From the NCBI GenBank assembly GCA_036873755.1, contig JAVTVY010037258.1, positions 62,001 through 126,000 on the forward strand: a DNA stretch of 64,000 nucleotides, given 5' to 3'. This document shows positions 52,409 through 64,000 of the stretch, one piece after another. The position numbers and the translations under genes are program-made. The notes beneath the pieces are model-generated. The model made no database searches. It was not told where the DNA came from and was given only the letters and a program-made list of their open reading frames with translations. Positions within the stretch are counted from its first letter, which is position 1; the number at the start of each line of letters is the position of its first letter. The DNA is from Hanleya hanleyi. Lineage: Eukaryota > Mollusca > Polyplacophora > Lepidopleurida > Hanleyidae.

Positions 52409-52754
52409 AGTGATAAATACGAACACTGCGAATATTCCACTGGACTAACGAACTGTTCTATAATTCAATTTTTATGGATACCAAACGCCTTTGATGAGAC
52501 AGTTATATGTTCTATGAGTACTGATGATATTGCACCGGACTAACGAATTAATTGTTGTATATAGGTTCAATAATTCAATTCAATTTTATGGGTACCAACC
52601 GCCTTTGATAAGGCATGATAAGAGGAACTCACTGTTGTATATATGTTCTATGAGTACTGCGGCTATTGCACCGGCCTTGTTGGGCTGAATTAACTGCTGT
52701 AAACATGTTGTGTTTTCTGTTATAAAATGTGTGTTTTCTTCCATACAACATTGT

Positions 52755-54165
52755 GAGTTTGGCAATGTACAAGCCCCCCCCCCCCTGTTCTGGGCTTCAG
52801 TTTTCACATGGTTGTTCTCACGTTGTTGTTGTTACTGAATAAAAAAAAATGAGATCTCACCAAAAAACCCTGTCTTGTGTGTTTTATTCATAATGCATAA
52901 ATGCCCAATGTGGAGATTCAGTCAAACTGAAATCAGTGGTGTAGGATGGGGCCAAAATGTAACCCATCAATGTTAGAATGCAAGAGCACTATAGTAAAAT
53001 AGAGAGCCAATGAAATCAGCCCATAGACCAAGTACGTGTTTTGGTCTAGGTTTGGAGCGGGCATTTCATTGAGGTGCGTGTAAAGGAAGACTCGTCCAAC
53101 ACGTATAGATTAAGTTTATTACTATAAGTTCTATGTAGCGCGCTGCGGCCGGGGGAAAACCCCCAGTCAGGGTGTACATTCCGTGGGACTACTTTCTGCC
53201 CGCGGAGGCAGACCGCATCACCGCGGATGAATACAAAGGTCAAAGAACTATTTTTTGACCTGCAAAAATTGGAACTCTCCTGTATTCGGAGGTATTTTTT
53301 GGTCACAAGTCTGGTGGCGCCCTATGGCGGCTATCTTCGGAAAAATTGTTCAAACAGAGTTATCTGCCCTTAAATCCGACTCAATTTAACTTTTATATAC
53401 TACTCCCATGTGCTTCAAGATCCTCATGGTACTCATATGAACAGTCACAATCAAAGCGTGACTGAGATACATCATTCTTTAGATGACGACTTTACAAAAA
53501 ATAGTATGGATTAAGAATACTGATCAGCGATACGGATTTGATATTTTTGGAACATCATGATGTCTTCCCGGCATTATTGAAAACTGTTGACCGCTTCTCT
53601 CTTGCAGGAAACAAGCCTATGTTTACGTATACTATGATTGTCTTTATGAATTTGGTGTTAATACTGTTATATGGAATGTGGAATAGGTCTTTGGATTATG
53701 GACGCGGATATTCTCTAATGGACGACGGCTTAATTATGAATGACGGACCAGACGCTTGTAATGACTGCTCATCGTCATCCGTTGACCAGATAGATATTTG
53801 GATCCGTTGGAATGGGCCCAGAAACGACGCCGGTCATAACCACGCCAATGGACCGTGGAGACTGTAAGTCAAGTTTTCCTTCATCAAAATTGGGACAAGC
53901 AATCATCCGTTTATGACAATAGCCGGAGGGGCGTCTAAGGCAATGACGCTTAAGGTGGACCAGAGCGAATGAGCGGCCGCAAACGACAAAGAGCGATCAT
54001 TGCCGAAGGTGGACGCAGCACAAGGGCAGTTTCCCAAAGGGCAGCGATGCTTCGGGCATACGAGAATTTTAAACACACCTAATGCGGCTTCCACAGATCG
54101 GTGTGATGTGATGGAGGGGATAATAAAATGTGTAATACGTAATATGCTTGTTGGTCTTTCCCATT
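52755..54165 (-). repeat. Polinton right terminal inverted repeat, diverged
   Basis: 52755-52960 is the inverse of 27650-27875 (~80% by eye). 53180-53290 retains a CGCGGAGGCAGACCGCATCA segment of the left repeat. 53935-54125 matches the outer region of 38980-39235 (GACCAGAGCGAATG, GGCGGCC-like, CATACGAGAATT). The 152-bp NRF1-like block is missing. No clear AGTCC-type terminus is found, so the end is approximate. Confidence 0.6.
52838..52843 (+). terminator. Poly(A) signal of the PolB transcript
   Basis: AATAAA in GTTACTGAATAAAAAAAAAT, 430 bases after the PolB end, in the inner part of the right terminal repeat; it mirrors 27807-27812. Confidence 0.55.
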
Positions 54166-57100
54166 TCTGCTCATCATCTGCCTGTGTCAAGACGTTAAGC
54201 CTTTGGGGGCTAGGCATACGTAGATGGGTGAATGTATGTGTAGGCGGTATTACTCCCAGCGTTAGATCATCACTTCGTACATAGGGGCATTGAGTGCGAT
54301 AAGGCGGGTGTTGAGGGCGTTACCACGTCATGATAAGTTTCCCCGTTGATACAAATAAGCGTATGAAATTAGTTTGCTCATGTGCACGACTGAGGGAGTT
54401 CGAACGGATTCAAACAAAGCCTCGTGTGCTACCACCTCTCTGGGGCATAATATCCCATATTCTGATTGAATCCAACCAAACAACCCCCTCAGTTTTGTAT
54501 ATGAGCGAACTACTTTTCATACGCTTATGTATATCAATGGGGCGGGGGGGAATTATCTTTAGAGCATTTCACTATGTCAGCAGAAGTATAAGTGATAATT
54601 GGAAAGTGATCGGAACGTTCGACGGATACCGACATTCGCAACTTCTCCGGGATTTCCGGTGGCGGGTAGTCCACCGAATGCCATGAACGCCATATTGAAA
54701 TATCACGAGGTCATGTGATTGCTGAATAGGTCATGTGACTACCCTCTGTCCCAGCAAATATATCCCAGATGGTTTGTTTGATTTATCACAAAATAAAAAT
54801 GATTGTAGTATGAAACTCTTTAAGCCATGTCAACCTGCATCCGGTATTTTTTTCTGTGAAATATTGTTGCACAAGATCAATTAGAACTCGACAATAGAAA
54901 GATCCTTTTCAAGATAGAGAATTTCAACAAAATGGTAGCCCCGGTCTGTCTCCGTACAACTACGTCACTTAAGAATAGCGGGTGCTTGTAATATTTTATT
55001 ATATGACTTTCGGCGATGTGCGCTCAAGTGGGAATCCTGTCCGAGAATCTGATTGGTGGATGGAGTATTATGCTCAAGAAAGCTGGTAGCAAACGGTGTT
55101 CTGTTTAACCCTACCGAACAACCCGCTCAGTTTTGCACTTGAGCGATCTACTTTTCATACGCTTACTTAAAGTGGGAAATTCATCTTTAAAGAAGTATTA
55201 CACAGAAATGAAAAGTGGCAGGAACGTTCGAGGAATACCCAGTGCTTTTAATATTTCGAGTGGGAATCTTGTTCGGAAATCTGACTGGTGGCTAGCGTAT
55301 TATCCCCAAGACCCGGACTACCATTTTGTTTTAAATTCGATCAGAATCGCGACTTATTGGCTTTTCGAAAGTTGCTCCACATCGTGTACTGAGCTTTGGT
55401 GGTTAAATACATAACAAGGGCCCGTGCACATTCATCCAGCAATGGGGATGAAAGGTTCATAGGTTGCCAGAATTAAGGTCAGCTTATTGAACCGGCAATA
55501 TATTGACTTCGTTATTCAGTGCCTTTCTTATTACCCTTGGCAAAATATAATTTATTAGCCCTGGTATATCTCAAAGGTCCATCAGAAAATAATATCGCCG
55601 AAAATAAGCCCGGACCTCCAACGATTGCAAGTCCAGTAGATTAGCGCCCTGCGAAATGTGCTCGATGAACGGATATAGAACCAGACATATTGGATTATTT
55701 TCGCAAACTGCGACCTGACCTATATTTTATAAAAGGAGACATCACATCACTTCTCGGTAATCAGCTTCGCCATAAAGTTCACACTAAGCATGGAATTTAT
55801 GCCCAGAGCACCAAACACTTGACATCCAGGATATTCCGTATTTTTTGCCTCATGATGGACTCCTTTTAGCGTTTCCATGTGACATTGCATTCAAATTGCC
55901 ACACAGAGTTTACACTCTCAAATTGATTCAGGGACTTCACCTGAAATTCAGGCTATATATTCCAGCCTGAAATTCAGGGGAAATGTTCTGTATTTTATCG
56001 ATGGTGGATGTATGGGAAAGATTGAAATGTCACCGCACCCCCTTTTCCCAAACTGGATTAGATATATCAACAGCGCTGCAATATTGGACATTATAATTAC
56101 AGTGATAACTGAAATACATTCCTTCCAGTCTTATCTTATTAATCACGTGGGTATAGGTATACATTGTTAGAACTATTGGATAAATCTATCCCCCCCCCCC
56201 CACCATAAAAAAAAACTTTTGACCCAACATTATAAATGTCACGTTGGTCGAAGAATATTGGGTCGAGAGTTGGACTCTTGAGTTCATGGGTTTTGTGAGC
56301 ACACTGTCTGTGGGATTTGGTCAATTTGACCCAATATTATGGGTGATGAAATGGTCAAATTTCATTTTCACCCAAATATTCTTGTGTTGAAATATTTTTC
56401 GACCCAAAATTATTGGGTCGGAATTAATTTTGATACAATAATTTGGGTCGGAAGGGTAATCCAAAATTTATGACCCACTATTTCTGTCGTCACATACCCA
56501 TCAACACAATATTGTTGAATCGCAGTGATCAAATAGTTTTGGCAGTTTATACCGTTAGAATGTTCATTTCGGTGAAAGACTTCTCGAATTATACCACACC
56601 GTATATGAGTCTCCAATTAATCCATGTCTTTGATAGAACAATGCCCACTGAGATGCGCCGATACAATGCTACGGGAGTGCCGGTGTGGAGGCTAAGAATA
56701 ATGTCCGGTGGCTATTAAAGAGTGTCCGCCTCCTACCTTCTAACCCAGCTAGGACACTTTTCTCCATATTGGGGATAAGTGTCCGTCCTTGGCTGCAATA
56801 GAAAGGGATATGAAAAGGGACACTAATCGCCAGGACATTCTTAGCCATCACACCGGTACTCGTGCACTTATGAAGGACGATCAGATTTGCACATTTGCAC
56901 ATTTCCCTGAAATCAATAGAGCTGGCAGTACAACTCGATAAAAGTTGTCCAACAGGCACGCCAAGAAGCTAAAATTTGAGACCATAAACGAGAAGCTATC
57001 ATAACAATCCTGGAAATCTCGAATAACAAACTACTGTCAAATGGCAAGTTGTTACGATGCCAACGTTGTGCCATACACGATGTTTATCTACAGGCCTTGA

Positions 57101-57893
57101 AAGTGATACGGCATCCATCAAATAGGAAAATCGACGTCGGGAACAAATTACTTGCAATAAAGCCGCTCTCCGGGTAAATGGAACACGATAAAGGAAGACA
57201 TCACGAAACAATAGAGACCATACATAATTAACCGTCGTTGTTGGCTGCACGTTCAGTTTAGCAAAGCTTTCGCTGGAAACAATCCCAAAGCATTATCTGG
57301 AAAGCTTTCAGTGGAGTTATTTAGTCAATCCGCCTCCCGGCGCTTCCATGTGAATATATAGCATATCCCTGGTGGTTGAAACAAGCGAACATTTGTCAAA
57401 GCACTACCGGAACCGTTACTAGCTACAATGGAAATGGGTTACCATAGCTGCCGACAGCTGAGGAAGACATAACGTGAAACGGGGGGGAAACTCCAATCAC
57501 CTTGTACAACGGTTAAAGGCAAAACTCCCGGCACAATATCAGATTTTGTGATAGCTTGGGGAATTGAATACTCAGTTGATACAGATTGTGTAAACGTCTG
57601 GAAAGATCACGGCCGATTGTTAGTCCACCGGTACCTATATACCTGCCTCTTTTGGCAATGACGTTCAGTTCTGGTCACGTTGGATCAGCTGGCCAGAGGT
57701 CTGTATAACTGATGGATTAATGAAGTGAACAGTTGTATATTTTCCGAATTCATAACAGGCCTACGGATTCCGCACAATGGCAGCGACCGGACGAGCCGTG
57801 AGGTCGAATTCCAAGAGTACCGGTATGAATCTGGCTGAAATAGAAGTGTGGCAACCCCGAGAAAAGGTAGGATATTCACCCAAAATGTATGTG
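54166..57893. other. Gene-free stretch with degenerate duplications
   Basis: 54465-54640 and 55105-55250 are diverged direct copies (shared CTACTTTTCATACGCTTA). 55025-55085 and 55257-55315 form another pair (GTGGGAATC, ATCTGA, GGTGG). A poly-C run is at 56193-56205. Around 56330-56460 there are short palindromic words built on ACCCAAAATTATTGGGT. No coding evidence. Confidence 0.5.
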
Positions 57894-57901
57894 CCCGTGG
57901 T

Positions 57902-58415
57902 TAGCTAAATAATATATAGCCCCCAAGAGTATGAGGGCTATAGGTCGGCCCCAGTCACCTCCAGCGAGGGTTTTAGATAATTTTATTACGAATCACCCAC
58001 CTCTGAAACTGCCGTAAATCTAATCTCTATCTCCTCCTGCGCACTATTTTAAAATCTTGCGCACTATTGTGAAATAGTAACGAATATATCGCCGTCTGAA
58101 TTTTCCAGTCGACAACTTCAACTCTCTACGCGCCATGTTGGTGACGTCACGCTATTATGTGTATATGGGCCAGTTGCAACATGGCGCGTAGAGAGTTGAA
58201 GATTTCGACTGGAAAATTCAGACGGCGATATATGCGTCACTATTTCACAATAATGCGCAAGATTTTAAAATAGTGCGCAGGAGGGGATAGAGATTAGATT
58301 TACGGCAGTTTCAGAGGTGGGTGATTCGTAATAAAATTATCTAAAACCCTCGCTGGAGGTGACTGGGGCCGACCTATAGCCCTCATACTCTTGAGGGCTA
58401 TATATTATTTAGCTA
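57902..58415. mobile_element. 514-bp palindromic MITE with 8-bp target-site duplication (hAT-like)
   Basis: Arms 57902-58142 and 58176-58415 are near-perfect reverse complements, with ends TAGCTAAATAATATATAGCC and its inverse. The unpaired centre is ~33 bp. CCCGTGGT occurs immediately outside each end (57894-57901 and 58416-58423). An 8-bp duplication is typical of hAT elements. It has no coding capacity. The near identity of the arms implies recent origin or arm correction. Confidence 0.85.
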
Positions 58416-58939
58416 CCCGTGGTACGAATAAAGACATAGGCCTATTTGCTATTGTATCTGTTCACAGATGGACAGTTTGTCATTGTCATTAACCTCACTG
58501 AGTCATGTTAATTCGTTCCCATGTAGTATTTCTCTGAAAGCCAACAGGGATTTCACTGAAAGTTACACCATATGGCGTAATTCGTGTTCTTTAGAATACG
58601 GTACAAATTAGATTTACGAAAGTACGGCTGCGACAAATTAGCGGCGCTGTTTCGCAACAGTTAGACGAACTCAAACAATTACATGATTATACCGTCCATC
58701 AGCCAATCAAATCATGAAGAGCCATTTCTCCCCTTACCCCAACTGTTCATCTCTTCACCATAATCAGACCTCCTCTATCGGTACAGGGAATAAATTAACC
58801 CCGAGAATCGTATTGATTGCTCGAGGCGAGAACATGATAATCAAATTATTCATTCAGTTTTGTAGACCAACTCGACCTAGCTATTTTTAGAGATCAAAAT
58901 TTTCAAGACGTTATAACTACGGCTTACGCGAAGTGCTCA

Positions 58940-61812
58940 TGTATGGTGGCCGACAGCTGCCATTCCATAAATGTAACTTTTTAATGTTTTTTTCCTTTTT
59001 TTTTTTTTTTTTAAATTGAAATATTTTTTCCATATTATTCATTTTTGTTATTAATTTCATTTCCGTTTCCTTTTCGTTTCACTTTGATTTCGTTTTCATT
59101 TCAATTTCATTTTATTTTGTTATATTTTTTTTTTACTTACCGGTAAATTAAAAAAAACAACATTTATTTCATTTTCATTTCCTTTTCATATCATTTTGAT
59201 TTTGTTTTCATTTCACTTTCATTTCACTTTCATTTCATTTTGATTTTCTTTTCATTTCACTTTCATTTCATTTTGTTATCACAAGGAAAAAAATATATAA
59301 GGTGGCAGCGCCCGGCACTGCCAGTTGTTTTGGGTTTTTTTCCTCTCAAAACGAAAACAAATTCTTCTGTGGCCGAGAACTGCCAGCCGAGAGCTGCCAA
59401 GTCATACTAATGGCTAATGTGTATCACGTGTGTGTTCATAGTGCCGTACGCTTAGCATTTCTCTCACAATGCGAAAGTGAAGATGAATCTGTACGACGGC
59501 AGCGCTTGCCAATTCCCAATCTACCCCCACTCCCCTTACCCTGGTGTCTGTCCTCTCTCCCCCCGCCTCCCATAGGGGTAAATTCTCGATGTCACCGTGC
59601 CGACAAAAGTTCCATATGGCGGAAAACAATGCCGCAGGATATGAGGTCATGTTGAGCGAGTAGATTCATAAATTTATATGTCCGAAATTGGATGTTTCAT
59701 GGAATCTGACTGTTGGTTCGACGTTCATTGCCCCCGTTACCAACAATCAACAATATAAATAGCTAGGTACCGGTAGGTAGAATATATTGTACCAAGTACA
59801 CTAAATTATACCAACAACAGCTCACTTTAAATATGGAATTTGTGCGTCATGGTTGCGGAATAGTATGGGAACCTAGAGCTGCCCAGAAGGGGTGTGACTA
59901 AAAAGCGTCCGGTAACGTCCGGAAGCGTCAGGTAGCGCCCGGTACACCGCCCGGTACACCCTACAGTGCTCCTTTTGTGTCTCATACAAACTTGTATATG
60001 TCCCATGTAAGTATCGACTAATATTTGCCGTTTTCTGACGTGCGGGCGTTTAATCGCATGCACGCTCCACCTTCTGGTCTGGAATCATCTCGCCCATTTT
60101 TCTGGTCGGCTTCCTCGGTACTACTGACTGTTGTTATGCTGTCATTTCTTTGGCACCGCTTTCTAGATGTTCATTAACATACTTTTCATTTATCTTTTCC
60201 TGTAAATTTGAGTTTAAATCTGCCAGCTTTCTCCTTATTGTATTGATAAAGCGTCCGGTAGCGCCCGGTACCCCGTCCGGTACTTTTTATACCGCCCAGT
60301 ACACCCTACAATACTCCTTTTGTGTCCCATACAAAATTGTGTATGTCCCATGTAAATATCGACTGATATTTGCCGTTTTCTGACTTGCGCGCGTTTAATC
60401 GTATGGCCTTATGGTCTGGAATCATCCCGCCCATTTTCCTGGTCGGATTCCCCGGTACTACTGACTGTTGTCATGTTGTCATTTCTTTGGCACCGCTTTC
60501 TAGATGATCGTTAACAGACTTCATTTATCTTTCCCTGTAAATTTGAGCTTAAATCTGCCAGTATTCTCCGAATCATTTTTTTTTTCTTATATCGTCCGGT
60601 ACTTCATTCACCGCCCGGTACTGTAAATTTGATATTTTTCTCTTTACGGTACGTTTTTAACCATCCGATACTTTTTAGATGTTCTATACATTTTAGATGT
60701 TCTAAATGGGCGGGATGATTCCAGACTAAACGCGCGCACGTCAGAAAACGGCAAATTTACATAGGACATACACAATTTTGTATGGGACACAAAAGGAGTA
60801 CTGTAGGGTGTACCGGGCGCTACCGGACGCTTTCCGACGCTACCGGACGCTTTTTAGTCACACCCCTTCTTGCTAACTCTAGGTTCCCATACTATTCCGC
60901 AACCATGACGCACAAATTCCATATTTACAGTGAGCTATTGTTGGTATAATTTAGTGTATTTGGTACCATATATTCTACCTACCGGTACCTAGATATTTAT
61001 GTTGTTGATTGTTGGTAACGGGGGCAGTGAACGTCGAACCAACAGTCAGATTCCATGAAACACCCAATTTCCGACATATAAATGAATCTACTCGCTCAAC
61101 ATGACCTCATATCCTGCGGCATTGTTTTCCGCCATATGGAACTTTTGTCGGCACCGTGACACCGAGAATTTACCCCTATGGGAGTGGGGGGGGGGGGGGG
61201 ATTGGCAATTGGCAAGTGCTACCGTCCTACAGGTTCATCTTCACTTTCGCATTGTGAGAGAAATGCTAAGGGTACGGCACTATGAACACACACGTGATAC
61301 ACATTAGCCAATAGTATGACTTGGCAGCTCTCGGCTGGCAGCGCTCGGCTGGCAGTTCTCGGCCACAGAAGAATTTGTTTTCGTTTTCAGAGAGGAGAAG
61401 AAAAAAACTGGCAGTGCCGGCGCTGCCACATTATATATTTTTTTCCTTGTGATAACAAAATGAAATGAAAGTGAAATGAAAACAAAATCAAAATGAAATG
61501 AAAATGGAATGAAAACAAAATGAAAATGAAATGAAAAGGAAATGAAAATGAAATTAAAAAAAAAAAAAATGAAATAATGTTTTTTTTTTAATTTACCGCT
61601 AAGTCAAAAACAATATAACAAAATGAAATGAAAGTGAAATGAAAACGAAATCAAAATGAAACGAAAAGGAAACGGAAATGAGATTAAAAAAAAATGAAAT
61701 GAAAATGAAATAATATGGAAAAAATATTTCAATTAAAAAAAAAACAAAAAACAAAAAACGTTAAAAAAGTTACATTTACGGAATGGCAGCTGTCAGTCAC
61801 CATACTCATGTT
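58940..61812. mobile_element. ~2.9-kb foldback element with ~1.1-kb arms
   Basis: The outer ends TATGGTGGCCGACAGCTGCC (left) and GGCAGCTGTCAGTCACCATA (right) begin long inverted arms (58940-60060 and ~60725-61812). Each arm holds CATTTCATTTT-type low-complexity DNA, a CTGCCAG-rich segment and a CCGGT-rich segment (AGCGTCCGGTAGCGCCCGG). The centre (59905-60580) has two tandem ~340-bp copies. Short ORFs are mirrored in both arms. There is no transposase, so it is non-autonomous. The family is not identified, and the ends are accurate to about 10 bases. Confidence 0.75.
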
Positions 61813-62984
61813 ATACAAAACGCTGGTCAATAAACATTTACAATCGCGCCTATACTGTATCCATCCAGGCTTTCATGCGATAGCGTCTACCGGGGAGCTA
61901 GCGAAGGGCAGCTCTGCCACATCGGCGACTATGCCTGGGCACCGACTTATAAATTATGTTACAACAAAATTAGGATAATGAATTAGATCTTGTGATATGG
62001 TTATTTAGAGTGCAGACAAGTCGCAAGTTCCGACCCATCAAAGTGAAATTTCATGTGTTTCAAAAGGAAATGGTTTGATTGACAAAATCATTATCAGAGT
62101 CGCAGTACAATTGTTTAGGATTTATTAACGAATAACTTAGCTGGGGATCAACTGGACTTAGTTGGGAGGTGCCAGTTCCGATCCACTGTCGCCAGTTCCG
62201 ATCCAGCCTCGTTTTGACATTGACCGTTGACCCAGATATACACAAATGTAATCGCCAACATGATAACTTCCCCCAAAATAGAGTCCTAGCTGTATATTTC
62301 GTTTTGCATATCTTCATCTCATAAGTTAACATTTGGCGTCGAAGAATGCGGTTTGGGGGTGACAGTGATATGGTCGAGCTGATCATATTGGCAAGATAGA
62401 TTGGACACTGAAATATCTCTGATGGCTTATAAGCGTGTACTCAATCGAAAAAAACGTTAAATCGCTGGTACTTTTATTTGTTTTACCTCTGCTAATCAGC
62501 ACTCGAGTCTTTTCAGGCCATGATACGACACAGCTTGGCCATATATGGATGATAGTGGTTCGGAACTGGCTCCGTTCGTTGATGTCAACGGTGGGGCGGG
62601 AAGCCTTTAGAGTGACACTGGAGTCAATAAATTTATAGCAGATACGTAGTACCAGATGATAATTATATGTGAGAAACAAAACATCAAACTTTGATCGGAA
62701 GCGCTTGGCAGACAACTTTGTGTTTTCGTGACAGCGGGTCATGGACGTTTGTACTTGGACCGATGTAGTCGTGTGTATGGAGCGGGTCTGCAAATGTATC
62801 TCCTAACAAAACCAATGAATACATAATATCATTTAGGATTGGAAGGTTGATCAACTTGATCGAATGCACCAAATGTTTTCAGATTTCGCGTGATCTTCGT
62901 TGTGACAAGAAGCAATGTTTTGGGAAGTGGCGACGTGACTGTATATATTCATTAGGGTGCCATGGTATACCATTAATAATAACT
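61813..62984. other. No gene recognised
   Basis: Ordinary-looking intergenic sequence. ORFs of up to 136 codons on the minus strand (62060-62793) have no protein-like motif or partner on which I could base a call. Confidence 0.45.
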
Positions 62985-63125
62985 GGCTGGGCTGAATAGT
63001 GTCCAGGATAATAGGTACTGTGGACACGTGTTCGTGTTCTGGCACATGTAGGCACAGTCCTGATATGACTGAAAAAATGTTAAAAACGACGTTAAATCCT
63101 ACTCACTCACTCATTCACTCGCTCA
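62985..63125 (+). mobile_element. SINE, 3' part with CACTCA-type tail
   Basis: GGGCTGAATAGTGTCCAGGA and TAATAGGTACTGTGG match the body behind the 5S-like head at 12281-12388. The end is ATGTTAAAAACGACGTTAAA followed by CTCACTCACTCATTCACTC. The 5S-like head is not clearly preserved upstream. Confidence 0.65.
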
Positions 63126-64000
63126 CCCATTAATAATATAAGTAGTACTATAGCAGAAGCTCATTAACTGAAACTAGCAAATATTTAATCATGTATGATT
63201 TTAAAAATGTGCTATGTGATACAACCAGGATATGAATTATTTATTGAGAGCTAGGATATATAATTAATTAGGTACTATATGATACGAGTTATTTATGCGT
63301 TATGCGATATGGATATTCACTGATCTAATTCATCAGATGGTTAGTATATAAATTATTTGTTAGATGTGGAGGTAGGATAGAATTATCAAGTTAGTCGATA
63401 GGATATAATTATTCAGGTTCTAGAATATAAGTATCTAAATACAAGAATATATTATATAATGGTAGGATAAATTTATTTAGGAGAATCCAATCACAGAAGG
63501 CTACCTAAACTCAGTTCCTCAGACTAACCATTAGTTAATGCATTTGCAGCACACAGATTTGATTTTATACCAGTATCCGGAGACGATACTGGCAGTCTGG
63601 GTTCATAACACTAACGGTCCGCTCCTAACAGTACATAACCGACTCGTGGGAATTAAATAATGCACGAAGAGTAGTTTCGCATGCAAGCTGCCCATAGAAT
63701 ATACGCTCACTAATATTAAATGCAACAGCTTGGAAAAATTGTCGTCAATAATTTACTCGGACACGTATAGTAATTAATAGAAAACATTATTTTCGACTAT
63801 CGTTACAAAATACATAATATTTGGTTAGGCCTACCCGAAAAAATAAATATCCTGTAGCTTAATCGACTAACCGGACGACGAATATCCACTATGACGTAAC
63901 CACACACATCACCCAATAGATATCCTGTCTATTATATCATTGCAGAGTCCTACTTATTATGTAGCCCTGTACCCAAACATCATCACATCAACGTACATGT
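63126..64000. other. AT-rich stretch without recognisable gene
   Basis: It contains loose repeats of the type TAGGATATAATTATTTAG (63180-63480). Nothing else is seen. Confidence 0.5.

Larger units (their letters stand above)
24903..54165. mobile_element. Polinton/Maverick element, decayed and internally expanded
   Basis: Polinton hallmark genes are present: protein-primed PolB, chromodomain integrase, packaging ATPase, adenovirus-type protease, major capsid, penton and small virion proteins. The left end starts AGTCCAGTCC, in keeping with the AG...CT ends of the family. The late-gene arm runs left and PolB runs right, each meeting a terminal-repeat copy. At ~29 kb it exceeds the usual 15-20 kb; subtracting the two 5-kb units, the duplicated integrase block and the LINE leaves ~17 kb. 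The right terminus is diverged and its exact base is not identifiable. Ends also exist at 39319 and 44304, so 24903-44304 could instead be a separate element lacking PolB. Confidence 0.8.

Noticed and set aside
59302..59655. 117-codon ORF in the foldback left arm
   Set aside because: The mirrored arm does not keep the frame, and the composition follows the low-complexity DNA.
63830..63846. CCCGAAAAAATAA near the window end as the displaced right flank of the Polinton insertion (matches 22632)
   Set aside because: Only ~13 bases match and the surrounding sequence does not; probably chance.

Overview
The window is repeat-dense animal DNA with no recognisable host gene. It is built almost entirely from mobile elements and satellites. 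The element set (DIRS retrotransposon, Polinton/Maverick, non-LTR LINE remnants, 5S-headed SINEs with CACTCA-type tails) and the absence of any spliced host gene suggest a marine invertebrate, most likely a mollusc and perhaps a gastropod. That placement is inferred from SINE-tail style and LINE similarity; no marker gene supports it.

Layout. 1-6490: a DIRS-type tyrosine-recombinase retrotransposon, missing only its left end; its Gag-like, RT/RNase H/methyltransferase and recombinase frames are all open. 6491-9480: gene-poor, with one foldback hairpin. 9480-12110: a degenerate ~64-bp minisatellite with an inverted middle block. 12150-12390: a 5S-rRNA-derived SINE on the minus strand. 12720-19965: one satellite family in three states: an inverted, 52-bp, decayed array; a very homogeneous 126-bp dimer (2 x 63 bp) array of about 38 copies; and decayed edge monomers. 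20535-21246: a LINE C-terminal fragment. 21250-24902: two direct copies of a module carrying a ~41-bp palindromic satellite.

24903 to about 54165: a large, decayed Polinton/Maverick. Genes on its left arm run leftwards: early-type genes with individual TATA boxes (unknown paralogous proteins, chromodomain integrase, mucin-like membrane protein), then packaging ATPase, two minor virion proteins, penton, small basic virion protein, major capsid protein and adenovirus-type protease. The protein-primed DNA polymerase B runs rightwards from 48.57 kb behind a YY1-like motif array and a TATA box. Both arms end at copies of the same terminal-repeat segment, each with AATAAA. Most Polinton genes carry stops or frameshifts, and the polymerase lacks its motif B, so this copy cannot act autonomously. 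Between the arms lie two tandem ~5-kb units made of Polinton terminal-repeat sequence, a duplicated integrase/membrane-protein block and a LINE insertion. The terminal repeats hold periodic NRF1-like palindromes plus CRE-, ETS-, NF-Y-, E-box- and nuclear-receptor-like motifs.

54.2-64 kb: no gene. It holds degenerate duplications, a 514-bp palindromic MITE with an exact 8-bp target-site duplication, a ~2.9-kb foldback element with ~1.1-kb arms, and a SINE.
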